The notes: generated from the sequence alone by a model not told the origin. Positions 1-10,067 are shown, numbered from the stretch's first letter. The stretch: 64,000 bases of DNA from Lonepinella sp051851555 (GCF_051851555.1 NZ_JBPDVH010000005.1:72874-136873); one strand, 5' to 3'. Program-made: numbers and translations.

Positions 1-8
1 GACGTTTT

Positions 9-3000
9 ATGAGCCAACTTACCACTGAAGAATTAATCCGCCTTTTCCAAGATCCAAATAATCCGCCAGTACCTAACACACAACAGGCTTTTATTGATTT
101 ATATGGCAACCCCAATGTCCTCACGGCACAGCCCGATACTGCTTATGGCTTGGCCTCCCTTTACGCACCACCAGTAGAGCAAGTGGCACCAGTGCCAACT
201 TTGCCACCTAGTGCAGGCTTTTGGGGAAATGTAGGCGATGCAGCGTTAGTCATCCCAAAATCAGCCACAAGATTAGTCAGTTCCGTTGGCGGATTAATCG
301 ATCCACAAGGTGCAGTTCGACAATGGGGAGATGAGGCGACAGATTGGCTTGCCAGTTTTGAAAGCGAAGAAAATCGGGCTAACCGAGAAGAAAACGCAAG
401 ACGTATAGCATTAGCCAAAGCCAAGGGCGAAAGTGGTTGGGGAGCCAGTTGGGAAAACTTTGTGGATAATCCATTAACCACGATTGGCGATATTGCCGAA
501 AGTGTCTTGCCAAGTGTCGCTGTTGGCGTCGGAGCGGCTGCCCTAGCACCTGAAACAGCGGGTATGAGCTTAGTCGCTGCTGCCCCAATGATTTTAGGCG
601 GTATCCAAGGGGCAGGGGAAACACGCAAAGACATCAACGACCACATTATGGCCATGTCACAAGCAGAACTGAATAAAAGCCCTGTTTATCTGCAATACAT
701 AGCCGAGGGTTTAACCCCTGAACAAGCCCGCATTGCCACCGCAACCAGTTGGACAGAACATGGCGGTGAAGTCCTAGCCAATGGTTTAAGCAGTGCAGCA
801 TTAGAACGCCTAGGCGGTTTTATGAAACTAGGCAAAACAGGTGGTGTATTAAATTCTGCAGGCGGACGATTTGCTCGTGAATTAGGCACAGAAACAGCGG
901 ATGAAACCTTTCAACAACTCACGACCAATAAAGCGATTCATGATGTGGATAATTCACACCGTTTAACCAGCGATTTAGGCAGTGCGGCCTTTGGTGGTTT
1001 ATTAGGTGGCGGCTTAGGTGGTGGTGTGGCCTATGCCCAAGAAAGATTGGCACATAATTTTGGCGGCGAGCAAACCGGTTCTGAACAAGTCCAAATGCAA
1101 TCAGACCAAGTGGTGAATGACATTGTTCATCAAACCCCAACAGACACAACTAACACCGCAGAAACGCAACCAAAAAACACCGCAGTTAATGTAAATAACA
1201 CAGCATTAGATAACGTGTTAAGCCAAATTGCGAACAAAGACGAACGTCAAGCCATTAAACAAAATTTAATCTACGATATTCAAGACGGTGTCATTGAACA
1301 AATTGCCACAGAAGATAATGAATACGGCAAATTGGCCCAAGCGTATTTGGCAGAAGTGGGGCAACAGATTGCACAACCAACGGCAGAGCAAGCACAAAAT
1401 CCGTCCGTTGAACAGCAAAATGAACAAATGAACTCGTTCAGTGAACAAAATAATGTGTTCAGTGAACAAATGAACGATACCCAAGACGTGCGTGAAAGCC
1501 GTTCAGCTATGAAATCCGTTGAGGCTAATATTGCTCGTGGCAAAGAACGTATGACCCAAGCAATTTTGAATAAAGCGGATGTTAAACGTGGAATGTATAA
1601 CAATGAATTTGGTTGGATTGATTTTGTATGGGGAGATGACGGCACTACTAAACCTTTAGATAAAAATGGCGAGCCTAAAGGACGTGGAATCGCTCATATT
1701 TTTGAAGCGAGAGAACGCAAAAATGGAATGTCTGAAGCTGAAACATCAGCAATGCTTGTTGATGAAATTGTAGAAACTATTGCGAAAGGTACTCCAGTAA
1801 ACCCAAATCCACAGAATAAATTACAGTTGGATTATCGTTCACCAAGAACTGGAAAAGTTTATCGTGCAACTTTGGTTAAAAATAAAGGAAATAACGGCTG
1901 GGTATTAACTGCATTTGATAATAGCAATAAATATTTGAGTGAAGGTGCGAACAAGCTGGGTAATGACTCACTTGAACCTACTATTAACAGCCCTACACTC
2001 TCCCGTGCTGATAAAGGAGCTTCACTCGTGGCTTCTGATTCGGGACAGTTCGCTAATGAGCGTGGTTTGAATGAACAAGGTTCAGACACCGCTTTTGACT
2101 GGCGACCAACAAACAATAGCCAACTGAACGATACGCACCGCCACTTACGAGAAGGCGGGGCAGTGGGTGCAGATAACGATGTCAATGTAACCAATTCTCA
2201 GCCAACTGTCAACACCCAAGCCACTAAAGACCAACAAACCCTATCACAAATCTTAGGGAACGATACGGCAAGTCATATCGAAGTGGTGGACAGAAACACC
2301 GTTCAACCACCCAAAGGGGAAACCGCAGAAAGTTTATTGGCGGGGAATGTCGAGGGGTGGTATGACCCAACCACGCAAAAAATCTACATTTACAGCGACA
2401 ATATCACCGCTAACAATGTCATGAATCGTGATGAACGTCTGGCGTGGGTAGCGTGGCACGAATTAGCCCACCGTGGCGTGAATGTTAAATTAGGCAACCG
2501 TTTCAATGACATTGTCACCCGAATGGGTAAACATCCAGTGGTAGAAAGAATTGCCAACACCATTCAAAAAGAACGAGCAGAATATGGTGACATTCCATTT
2601 ACCGTCGCAGTGGAAGAGGCCGTAGCAGAAATCAACGCTGCTGTTGAAACCGGTAATTGGTCGGAATTAGAAAGCCGTTATAACGTGCGTATTGGTCAAT
2701 CATGGAAAAATAGTTTGGGGCAATACCTCCGCCCATTTGCCAATGTATTGCAAAAAGTGGTTAACGCTATTATTGGACGTAACCCAAATTCTACAGCCAT
2801 GACTACGCAAGAACTGTTTGATGTGTTGGCGGAGATTCGCCAAGGGGGAACAGAAAGCGATACGCAAGCGGAAAGTAGCAATGGGGAAGTGCGGTATAGT
2901 TTGAGTGAAGATCCGAATTCGGACTTTGCGAAAGCAGTGGATGCCTTTGTTAATGGTGATGAAGTTAAAACATCTATTTCATTGGGAACAACGCCTGATG

Positions 3001-6000
3001 TGTTAAAAATGATTGGTTTGCCTGATGTGGAAGTGAAAATCAAACGTAAGGTGTTGAGTAAAGTAATGCGTGGAAAACACGCTATTGAGCCTGAAGTACT
3101 GAAACAATTACCACAACAAATCAATGATCCTGTTGCAGTGTTGCAATCATCGGCACATTCATCTAATCCTAATGGTTTTGTTGTTTTGACTGAATTAACT
3201 GAGTTTAATTCGGATAAAAACAGAGATGAACCTGTAATTGCTGCACTGCATTTGACAAATAGCGGTGATGTTCAACTGATTGAAGTAGCAAGTGCTTATG
3301 GTAAAGAACTTGAAAAGTTACAGGAAATGATTGATAACGATCCGATCCATTATTGGAATAAAACAAAAGGCTCACATTTAGCGAACGTACACTGGCTCCA
3401 ATTGCCACTTAAGTTACGTTCAAATGCGAACCTTTCTGCCAATGATATTAAAACCGAAACCGACTTAAGTCAATACCAATCTGAAAATAAATCTGATAAT
3501 GGCACTCGTTTTTCACGCAAAGCCCCCCAAAAAGAAAATTACCAACGTGATTTAATGGTGACGCACAGTCTCAGTGCAGAAAACATCATGCACGCAGATA
3601 AAATGGGGGGCTTGCCAATGGCATCGCTTGCTATTTCCAAACAAGGATCCAATGTTGATTTTGGCGAAGTGACATTAATCGGCGACCGTAACCATATCGA
3701 TCCGAAAGGGGACAATAAAGCGAAAGTCTTTGGTTCAGATATTTATAGCCCACGTTATCCGCAAGTAAGCTATAAACTCAATGCGAAAGATCAGCGTGCG
3801 TTATATCAACGTTTTGAAGACACAGCGAAATTGTTGAATGACAAAGGATTTGATTGGAACTTCACAGGAAATTTAGAACAAAAAGGCGTAAGCAATATCT
3901 TGTCTGATTCTGCCGAAGTCCAATATGAATTTTTACAAAGCAAAGGTATTGAGCCGAATATCGTTTATGAAGAAAAAGCGCATAACGAATTTGCGGATTA
4001 CCTGTCTGTACAAAAAGCCTTGGCGGAGGGGGGGATTGATGCGTTACGTTCAGATGATTTTCTACTGGATTTTGCAAAAGAAAGATTAGCTAAACTGGAA
4101 GAAACACGATCTAAACAAGGCAATACCACAAGCCCTATTGCGAGAAAAAGCAATGAACGTAAAATCGGTGAAATGCAAGACATCATTAATATGTCAGCAG
4201 AAAATAGAGCCTTTTATTTAAATGGCGATATTAAACGATTAGTCAAAGGGTTAGACCCAACAACAGATGTGGATTATGGCAGAACAAAGGCGGCTTTAAA
4301 TGAGCAAATCACCCAACATCATTATCAAAATGCGTTTAATCAATATGTTCAAGATATTGTTGCGCCTTTAGATATTAGTGAGCAGTTGGAAAATGGCGAA
4401 AACCCAAGAACAGGGGAAACTCGCTATGTTGAACACTCATTAGAAAATGTGGTGAAAAAGCTCAAACAAAATCTACGTGGTGGCGAAAGTTTTGATTATG
4501 GAACAGGTAGCTTGCGTGCGAAAGTAACACCGCAATTTAAATCTGTCCCTGATATTCAAAAGAATAAAAGTCGCTTAGTAGATAAGGAAACGTCAGAACA
4601 AGCCATTGAACAAATGGAAAATGACGTAGCAACATTGGGCGAGCAATTAGGCGTTGGCAATGAGATTTATAATTTATTGCACAATGCGGTAGATGAAAGT
4701 ATTGAACAAGCCTTTGTCTATTCTTCAGTGGAAAATACCCCACAAAATCGTCAAGCCGTAGCGGATATGTTGGCAAAATTAAAAGCGATGCCAACGGAAT
4801 ATTTCGAGGCCAAAGCCAAAGACGTAACGCAATTTAGCGATTTTCTCGGTGCAGTGGTGCCAGAAAACTTGCCAAAAAATGCCTACAACGTATTGGAAAA
4901 AGCAGGGTTAAAAATCTATGAATATAATCCAGACGATACCAATAGCCGTGCGGAAACGGTAAAACAAGCAACCAATGAGCTTGATGAAAAAAGCGGTGGG
5001 AATGTGTTGTTTTCACGCCGTCCAAAAGCCGAAAGCCTAGAAAAATTACGCAACAGCAAACCGATTAAAATTTCGGGCAAAGAGATTGAGCCGAGTAAGG
5101 ATATTAAACAGTATCAACGTAATGCACTAGAGTATGGTAAATCTTTAAGGGGTGTTTATACAAATAAAGATACTAGGGGAAGAATAAATTTAACTCGTAG
5201 TAGTATTTTAGAAGTTTTACACCACGATTTCAAAAATCTAGAACATCTGCAAAGTGTTGCAGCTATTCCGCAGATTATTGAAAATGCAACTTATATTGAT
5301 ACATTGCCTAATGATGAAGATAATAAAAACTTTGATATTGATGAGTATGACTATTATGTAGCAGGGTTAAATATCGGAGGTAAAGATTACACTGTCAAAG
5401 CTGTGGTAGGGAATGGGCGTGATGGTGAGAAATACTATGACCATAAACTTAGTCCAATAGAAAAAGATGAGCTACTTTCGTTGGCTTTACGAATAACAAG
5501 TTCGGAGCGGACAAAAGAAAACTCATCTTTATCTGAGGTCGATGATAAACGCTTATTGCAAATTTTGCAAGTGGATAATCAGCAAAAATCAGATAAATCA
5601 GATAATGGCACACGTTTCTCCCGAGCTCAAACCGTAGAAAATCTCGCTAAAACAGGGAAAGCCCAAGCGGATCCCACTGCCTTTGACGATTTAAAAGCCA
5701 AAGATTATGACGGTTTCAAAAAACGTTTTAATCAAGCCGTGGGCAAGGTGGATGAATGGGTAGCGGACGGTTTACGCCCTGTGAATGATTGGATTGACGG
5801 CTTGCAAAAAGAGGGGTTAAGTGAGTTCGAAACGGAACAATTGAAAGGCAAAATGTACCGTTCCAAAGGCGTGCGAGATGCGCACAATTCAGATATTGAA
5901 CAAAAATTCCTGAAACCGTTGTTGCAAAAAGTTTCCAAGATTGCCAAGAAACATAAACTGGATGAACTCAGTGCCAAACGTCTTGTCGGCTATTGGGCAT

Positions 6001-8534
6001 CCACTCGTTATGCTATTGAGAAAAATAAGGAGATTTTAGAACGTGAACGTAAGGAGATGATTGTTGCTAAAGGCGAAATGGAATTAGCACGGCGAGAGGC
6101 ATTAAAAGGTGACCAAGAGGCAACTGACGCCTATGAGCAAGCCAAGAAAGCCTACGCCAAAGCAGAACGCCAATATCGTTATCGTAAGCATGATGTGGAA
6201 AGCACGGACTCTAACGAAGAATTTCGAGTAGGCACCGCTGGTGGTTGGTCAAATCCAGAGGCGGAAACTATTATGCGGAATATTGAGCGTCATATTCCAA
6301 AAGCGGAATTGGAAGATGCTGCACGACACCTGTATCAATTAAACCGTTACCGTTTAAATCTTGACCATGAGGCAGGACGATACACCGAAGAACAATATAA
6401 AGAGTTCAAAAAGAATGTGCATTATGTGCCATTAACAGGGGATCCAAATGCAGAAGAGGATTTTGACGGTATCAGTGGAGCTGGGCAAAATGCCTTAAAC
6501 ACCACTAAAGACCGAGCCTTAAAAGGACGTAAAACCTCAGAGGCAGAAGATGGTATTGATGCCTCATGGCGAGCCATTAATAAATCCACGACTTATGCCG
6601 GTTGGGCGGATTTCAAAGAACAAATTGATGACATCTACCAACACAAAGTCGATGAACTGGTTGAGCAAGGACATTCAGAAAAATCTGCTCGTGAGCAAGT
6701 GGCAAAAACCTTAGGTATTACTAAATCTAAAATGGGCGGTACCACACGTTCCAATGATGATGTGTTAATTCGCAAAGTCGGTGGGGTATATTATGAATAT
6801 GGTTTACCGAAAAAAGTGATGACCGCACTGAAAAATGACAACGTGGAATATGCCAACGGCTTTTTAAAAGCCTTATCCAAACCGACCAGTTGGTATGCCC
6901 GTGGGGTGACACAATGGACGGTGACCTTTGCACCGATGAATATGTTGCGAGATACTTGGGAAAAATCCGAATTTATCCGCGTACAAAAACTGTTTGATAA
7001 AGACGGCAAACAGTTAAGCAGTAAAACTATGGATAAAATCGGACGTGCGGTGGTGAAAAATGCCTTGTTAAATAAAGATGTTTGGAATGCCACAAAACGC
7101 TTTGGTTTTAATCAAGACTTACGCACGGATAACCAACACGACGTGGAATCCATGCTAAAAGATTTGTTGGCCAATGGGGGTGTTTCCACTTACAGCACCT
7201 ACCTTGCTAAAACCGAAACCGACTTAGTCAAACAGTTGCAAGCTCAAAATAAACCGATTGCGAGCAAGCTCAAAAAAGCCGGTGAAATTTTGGAAAGTTA
7301 CAACAAAGTCTTTGATACAGTATCGGCATTGTCAGCTTACAAAGCCATGATTGACAATGGCGTAGACAAAGCACAAGCGGCAAGCATTACCCTTGAACTC
7401 ACCAACTTCCGTAAAACAGGGGCTGGCATGCGTGGCATTAAGGCCTTATATATGTTTGCTCAACCGACCGCAATGGGGGCGAGAAACCTAATAAAATATC
7501 TCTCCACGAAAAAAGGACAACGACGTTTCTTAGGTTATATGGTGGTGATGACCGCCTTGTATTCTGCTTTGCGAGCCATGGACGATGACAATGAGGGCGG
7601 AAACATAATGGACCAGTTAGGTGACATTACTCGCTATATTCCGTTACCATTAGGCATGGATAAATACTTCAAAATCCCAGTGGGATTTGGTATGCCACAA
7701 ATGGCGTGGAACTTTGCCACTAATATTGTGAAAGCAGCGAATAAGGATATTTCGGTATCTGAGGCGTTGGTGAATATGTCAACCCAAGTGTTCAAAACCA
7801 TAGCCCCAATTTCGCCGTCGGAAATTTCCGCAGCGAATTATCCGACACAAAAATTGGCATTAACCTTTACACCGTCTATTTTGCAACCCATTGTACAAAA
7901 TGCGTTAAATCGTTCTGCCTTTGGGAACACGATTACACCAAGTTTTGTATCAGGTGACAAACTCAAAGCCGAGCAAGCTAAATCGACCACAGCCCAGTTC
8001 TGGAAAGATTTAGCCATTGGTATCAGCGATACCTTAGGCATTGACATGCACCCAGAGCAAGTGAAAAACTTAGTGGACGGTTATAGCGGTATCTTTGGTT
8101 CATTGAAAGAGTTAAGCACCATTTTCATTGAAAACCCAAATCGTGAGCTATTAGGTCGCAGAACACGCACACCATTCTTAAACCAGTTTATCGGGACAAC
8201 CAATGAGTTTGCGATTCAAAGCCGTTACTATGAGGCAAGCGAACAAGCCCAAAGCATGGCGAACGAATACAAGTCACGTAAAGAACGAGGTAAATTGGAC
8301 GGTTGGCTCACGCCAGAAAAAGAACAAATTGTCCGTTTCCACGAAATGAACGCAAGACGTATGGGACAGTTGCGAGCGGTAAAAAGCAAAATGACCAAAG
8401 CCTTGCATAAAGGCCAGATGACGGAGGAGGCATATCAAGCCAGACTCAAAACCTACAACACCCAAATGGATAATGTACAACGTGCATTTTTAAAACGTTG
8501 GCGTAAAATGCAAGGCTTGAGTACCGTGGAGTAA
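9..8534 (+). CDS. Giant prophage polyvalent protein (nuclease-like, metalloprotease, MuF_C, LPD3 and LPD38-like regions)
   Basis: This 2841-residue protein is far larger than ordinary virion proteins. Order of parts: an N-terminal Ala/Gly-rich hydrophobic region (about 55-345); a Gln/Asn-rich linker; a region at about 528-635 resembling the barnase/EndoU/colicin-E5-like phage nuclease family (FVWGDDG, AHIF and a closing WVLTAF); a zincin-type HELAH at 817-821; a MuF C-terminal-like domain (about 967-1160); an unnamed segment (about 1176-1660); an LPD3-like domain (about 1690-1860); and a long helical C-terminus with a hydrophobic stretch near 2508, resembling LPD38. Short RYSL/RFSR motifs sit at the borders. 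Such proteins are thought to be packaged and ejected with phage DNA; that role is inference. Only eight bases precede the ATG, so no ribosome site can be checked and the true start could lie outside the window. Confidence 0.85.
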   Translation: MSQLTTEELIRLFQDPNNPPVPNTQQAFIDLYGNPNVLTAQPDTAYGLASLYAPPVEQVAPVPTLPPSAGFWGNVGDAALVIPKSATRLVSSVGGLIDPQGAVRQWGDEATDWLASFESEENRANREENARRIALAKAKGESGWGASWENFVDNPLTTIGDIAESVLPSVAVGVGAAALAPETAGMSLVAAAPMILGGIQGAGETRKDINDHIMAMSQAELNKSPVYLQYIAEGLTPEQARIATATSWTEHGGEVLANGLSSAALERLGGFMKLGKTGGVLNSAGGRFARELGTETADETFQQLTTNKAIHDVDNSHRLTSDLGSAAFGGLLGGGLGGGVAYAQERLAHNFGGEQTGSEQVQMQSDQVVNDIVHQTPTDTTNTAETQPKNTAVNVNNTALDNVLSQIANKDERQAIKQNLIYDIQDGVIEQIATEDNEYGKLAQAYLAEVGQQIAQPTAEQAQNPSVEQQNEQMNSFSEQNNVFSEQMNDTQDVRESRSAMKSVEANIARGKERMTQAILNKADVKRGMYNNEFGWIDFVWGDDGTTKPLDKNGEPKGRGIAHIFEARERKNGMSEAETSAMLVDEIVETIAKGTPVNPNPQNKLQLDYRSPRTGKVYRATLVKNKGNNGWVLTAFDNSNKYLSEGANKLGNDSLEPTINSPTLSRADKGASLVASDSGQFANERGLNEQGSDTAFDWRPTNNSQLNDTHRHLREGGAVGADNDVNVTNSQPTVNTQATKDQQTLSQILGNDTASHIEVVDRNTVQPPKGETAESLLAGNVEGWYDPTTQKIYIYSDNITANNVMNRDERLAWVAWHELAHRGVNVKLGNRFNDIVTRMGKHPVVERIANTIQKERAEYGDIPFTVAVEEAVAEINAAVETGNWSELESRYNVRIGQSWKNSLGQYLRPFANVLQKVVNAIIGRNPNSTAMTTQELFDVLAEIRQGGTESDTQAESSNGEVRYSLSEDPNSDFAKAVDAFVNGDEVKTSISLGTTPDVLKMIGLPDVEVKIKRKVLSKVMRGKHAIEPEVLKQLPQQINDPVAVLQSSAHSSNPNGFVVLTELTEFNSDKNRDEPVIAALHLTNSGDVQLIEVASAYGKELEKLQEMIDNDPIHYWNKTKGSHLANVHWLQLPLKLRSNANLSANDIKTETDLSQYQSENKSDNGTRFSRKAPQKENYQRDLMVTHSLSAENIMHADKMGGLPMASLAISKQGSNVDFGEVTLIGDRNHIDPKGDNKAKVFGSDIYSPRYPQVSYKLNAKDQRALYQRFEDTAKLLNDKGFDWNFTGNLEQKGVSNILSDSAEVQYEFLQSKGIEPNIVYEEKAHNEFADYLSVQKALAEGGIDALRSDDFLLDFAKERLAKLEETRSKQGNTTSPIARKSNERKIGEMQDIINMSAENRAFYLNGDIKRLVKGLDPTTDVDYGRTKAALNEQITQHHYQNAFNQYVQDIVAPLDISEQLENGENPRTGETRYVEHSLENVVKKLKQNLRGGESFDYGTGSLRAKVTPQFKSVPDIQKNKSRLVDKETSEQAIEQMENDVATLGEQLGVGNEIYNLLHNAVDESIEQAFVYSSVENTPQNRQAVADMLAKLKAMPTEYFEAKAKDVTQFSDFLGAVVPENLPKNAYNVLEKAGLKIYEYNPDDTNSRAETVKQATNELDEKSGGNVLFSRRPKAESLEKLRNSKPIKISGKEIEPSKDIKQYQRNALEYGKSLRGVYTNKDTRGRINLTRSSILEVLHHDFKNLEHLQSVAAIPQIIENATYIDTLPNDEDNKNFDIDEYDYYVAGLNIGGKDYTVKAVVGNGRDGEKYYDHKLSPIEKDELLSLALRITSSERTKENSSLSEVDDKRLLQILQVDNQQKSDKSDNGTRFSRAQTVENLAKTGKAQADPTAFDDLKAKDYDGFKKRFNQAVGKVDEWVADGLRPVNDWIDGLQKEGLSEFETEQLKGKMYRSKGVRDAHNSDIEQKFLKPLLQKVSKIAKKHKLDELSAKRLVGYWASTRYAIEKNKEILERERKEMIVAKGEMELARREALKGDQEATDAYEQAKKAYAKAERQYRYRKHDVESTDSNEEFRVGTAGGWSNPEAETIMRNIERHIPKAELEDAARHLYQLNRYRLNLDHEAGRYTEEQYKEFKKNVHYVPLTGDPNAEEDFDGISGAGQNALNTTKDRALKGRKTSEAEDGIDASWRAINKSTTYAGWADFKEQIDDIYQHKVDELVEQGHSEKSAREQVAKTLGITKSKMGGTTRSNDDVLIRKVGGVYYEYGLPKKVMTALKNDNVEYANGFLKALSKPTSWYARGVTQWTVTFAPMNMLRDTWEKSEFIRVQKLFDKDGKQLSSKTMDKIGRAVVKNALLNKDVWNATKRFGFNQDLRTDNQHDVESMLKDLLANGGVSTYSTYLAKTETDLVKQLQAQNKPIASKLKKAGEILESYNKVFDTVSALSAYKAMIDNGVDKAQAASITLELTNFRKTGAGMRGIKALYMFAQPTAMGARNLIKYLSTKKGQRRFLGYMVVMTALYSALRAMDDDNEGGNIMDQLGDITRYIPLPLGMDKYFKIPVGFGMPQMAWNFATNIVKAANKDISVSEALVNMSTQVFKTIAPISPSEISAANYPTQKLALTFTPSILQPIVQNALNRSAFGNTITPSFVSGDKLKAEQAKSTTAQFWKDLAIGISDTLGIDMHPEQVKNLVDGYSGIFGSLKELSTIFIENPNRELLGRRTRTPFLNQFIGTTNEFAIQSRYYEASEQAQSMANEYKSRKERGKLDGWLTPEKEQIVRFHEMNARRMGQLRAVKSKMTKALHKGQMTEEAYQARLKTYNTQMDNVQRAFLKRWRKMQGLSTVE
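1436..1470 (+). repeat. 21-bp-period microrepeat in the linker of the giant prophage gene
   Basis: GTTCAGTGAACAAA occurs at 1436-1449 and again at 1457-1470, a period of 21 bases or seven codons. It encodes FSEQ-containing repeats within a Gln/Asn-rich linker just before the nuclease-like domain. Each copy also contains the palindrome TTCA/TGAA. Confidence 0.6.
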
Positions 8535-8549
8535 AATCCACACAAAACC

Positions 8550-8591
8550 CACCGCACTTTGAATTGGCTCACAAAGTGCGGTGATTTTTTT
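8550..8591 (+). terminator. Terminator built from an inverted pair of uptake signals inside the prophage late operon
   Basis: CACCGCACTTTG (8550-8561) pairs perfectly with CAAAGTGCGGTG (8572-8583) across a short loop, followed by A and a run of Ts. Both arms contain the Hin uptake signal. It lies directly after the giant gene and before the next phage gene, so it probably attenuates rather than ends the operon. Confidence 0.8.
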
Positions 8592-8609
8592 TGAACTTCA
8601 AGGAGGCTT

Positions 8610-8807
8610 ATGGCAAATCAATATACCAAAATCATTGAAGAATTACGGGATAAATCGGATAAAGAAAGTAATAAAAAAGCCCTTTATAACTTTTATCAAG
8701 GATTAACATATCCCGCACTACAAGCTCAATTTACCCAAGAATTGATTGAACAATTCGAGGATTTAATTGAGCTTTTTCATTACCGACATTTACACGATTA
8801 TATTTAA
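8610..8807 (+). CDS. Small prophage protein of unknown function
   Basis: This 65-residue acidic, probably all-helical protein has no family I recognise. The gene starts at an ATG with a strong ribosome site (AAGGAGG, 5 bases upstream) and ends 9 bases before the next phage gene, so it is very likely translated as part of the late operon. It has no signal peptide and no cysteines. Its place between the giant protein and a virion-like protein suggests a structural or assembly accessory, which is inference from position only. Confidence 0.7.
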   Translation: MANQYTKIIEELRDKSDKESNKKALYNFYQGLTYPALQAQFTQELIEQFEDLIELFHYRHLHDYI

Positions 8808-8816
8808 GGAGAAATT

Positions 8817-9734
8817 ATGGCAGATGATGGAGTGGTAGCGGCTGCTGGCGCCGTAGCCGCTGGTGCAGCGATTTTATATGCAACAGACGCATTTGAGGAA
8901 ATCAAATGTGATAATGACGATGTCATAAACAAAATGAAAGAAAAGGCTAATTCGGACAAATTGACAGATGGCAGTGCTGTTGCTCGAGCCATCGCAATGT
9001 CGGACTACGCCTGTAAATATTTTAATGCAGTGAAAGTTAATGCAAGAAATAATTTAATCATTGCGTTAATTCAACAAGCTGCATCCTTTTATTTTGCGGA
9101 TAAACAGCACGACGTTGCCAAACAAGCGCAAAATCGTTTTGATGAAATTTGGACTAACCAAAAAGACAAAAGCGACAAACTCTTTAATCATTGGTATGAC
9201 AACAGCCGACCGATTGAAATTAATATGCTCAATGAGGCGAGGGCAAGGGAACGAGCAGGTTATCAAGTAGATTATGAAACCGCTAAGAACCGAGCTGTCG
9301 CCATGGCTCGTAGTGAGTTCTCCCGAGCAAGAGACAAAACACGACGAGAAAGTAATATACATTGTGTCGGTGCAACACGCACAGCGTTACGTCAATTACA
9401 AGTAGCAGAGGCCAGAGCAACAGTATTGGCAACCAATCAGGCCATTCGCTTTGAAGAAGAACGTAAGCATCAACGTGAAAGCCAATACCGAGAAGAAACG
9501 TATAAATGGAACGCCTTATTCCAAGGACGAGTAGCAGAAAGCCTTAATGCAATTCGCACCGCACAGCAAGCCGCCGCAGCCGCTAGTCAGATTAATCCTT
9601 ATGAGGGTTGGTCTAACGCTGTGTCTAATTTAAGTTATGTCGGTGGTGCCATGGGAACTTTAAATATGCGGGAATTTCAAGGCGCAAATACATTCGCCCC
9701 ATCTTTATTAGGTAGTGGATTTTTTAATAATTAG
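8817..9734 (+). CDS. Helical prophage virion-like protein, possibly an internal virion (gp14-type) protein
   Basis: This 305-residue protein begins with an Ala/Gly-rich hydrophobic helix (about 4-24) followed by a long Ala-, Arg-, Glu- and Gln-rich helical body to about residue 265, then a Gly-rich end. That layout resembles internal core proteins of podovirus-type phages, small helical proteins ejected into the host envelope. I infer this from composition and from the adjacent giant polyvalent protein, not from a specific motif. The start has a clear ribosome site (AAGGAG). A tail or connector protein is the main alternative. Confidence 0.6.
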   Translation: MADDGVVAAAGAVAAGAAILYATDAFEEIKCDNDDVINKMKEKANSDKLTDGSAVARAIAMSDYACKYFNAVKVNARNNLIIALIQQAASFYFADKQHDVAKQAQNRFDEIWTNQKDKSDKLFNHWYDNSRPIEINMLNEARARERAGYQVDYETAKNRAVAMARSEFSRARDKTRRESNIHCVGATRTALRQLQVAEARATVLATNQAIRFEEERKHQRESQYREETYKWNALFQGRVAESLNAIRTAQQAAAAASQINPYEGWSNAVSNLSYVGGAMGTLNMREFQGANTFAPSLLGSGFFNN

Positions 9735-9743
9735 GAGAATTAA

Positions 9744-10067
9744 ATGAAACCAATTAAAATTGACAGAAAAGTCGCTAAAACCACTTTTCACATTGATAAT
9801 TGCAGTCAAGCTGACAATGCAACCATTGAGATTACCCGAGTGGGTGGAGGCGATACCATTGTTTATCCGTCATTAGAACTCACGGACTCAACAGTGACGT
9901 TTATGTGGGACGATGTCTTATATAAAGCTCGTTCAGGACGTTATCAAGGCATTATTCGTATAGACGGCTGTAAACCATTTTGCGTACCAATTCATATTGG
10001 TTGCGGTTGCAATATGGGCAGTAGCGAAAACGGCTATTTTCATTCACAAGAATGTTTGGGGTGCTAA
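9744..10067 (+). CDS. Small prophage protein with a cysteine-rich C-terminus
   Basis: This is a 107-residue protein of unknown function. The first 70 residues look like a beta-rich domain. The last 32 residues hold six of its seven cysteines, including CKPFC and CGC, and the chain ends in ECLGC. Clustered cysteines suggest metal binding or disulfides, unusual in a phage structural protein. A strong ribosome site (AGGAG) precedes the ATG 9 bases after the upstream gene. The downstream gene starts one base after its stop, so the two are probably translationally coupled. Confidence 0.65.
   Translation: MKPIKIDRKVAKTTFHIDNCSQADNATIEITRVGGGDTIVYPSLELTDSTVTFMWDDVLYKARSGRYQGIIRIDGCKPFCVPIHIGCGCNMGSSENGYFHSQECLGC

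Noticed and set aside
161..655. Long reverse-strand open frames inside the giant gene and similar antisense frames elsewhere (for example 16240-16875, 48199-48711)
   Set aside because: They are opposite clear genes, lack ribosome sites and have low-complexity composition typical of antisense reading of coding DNA.
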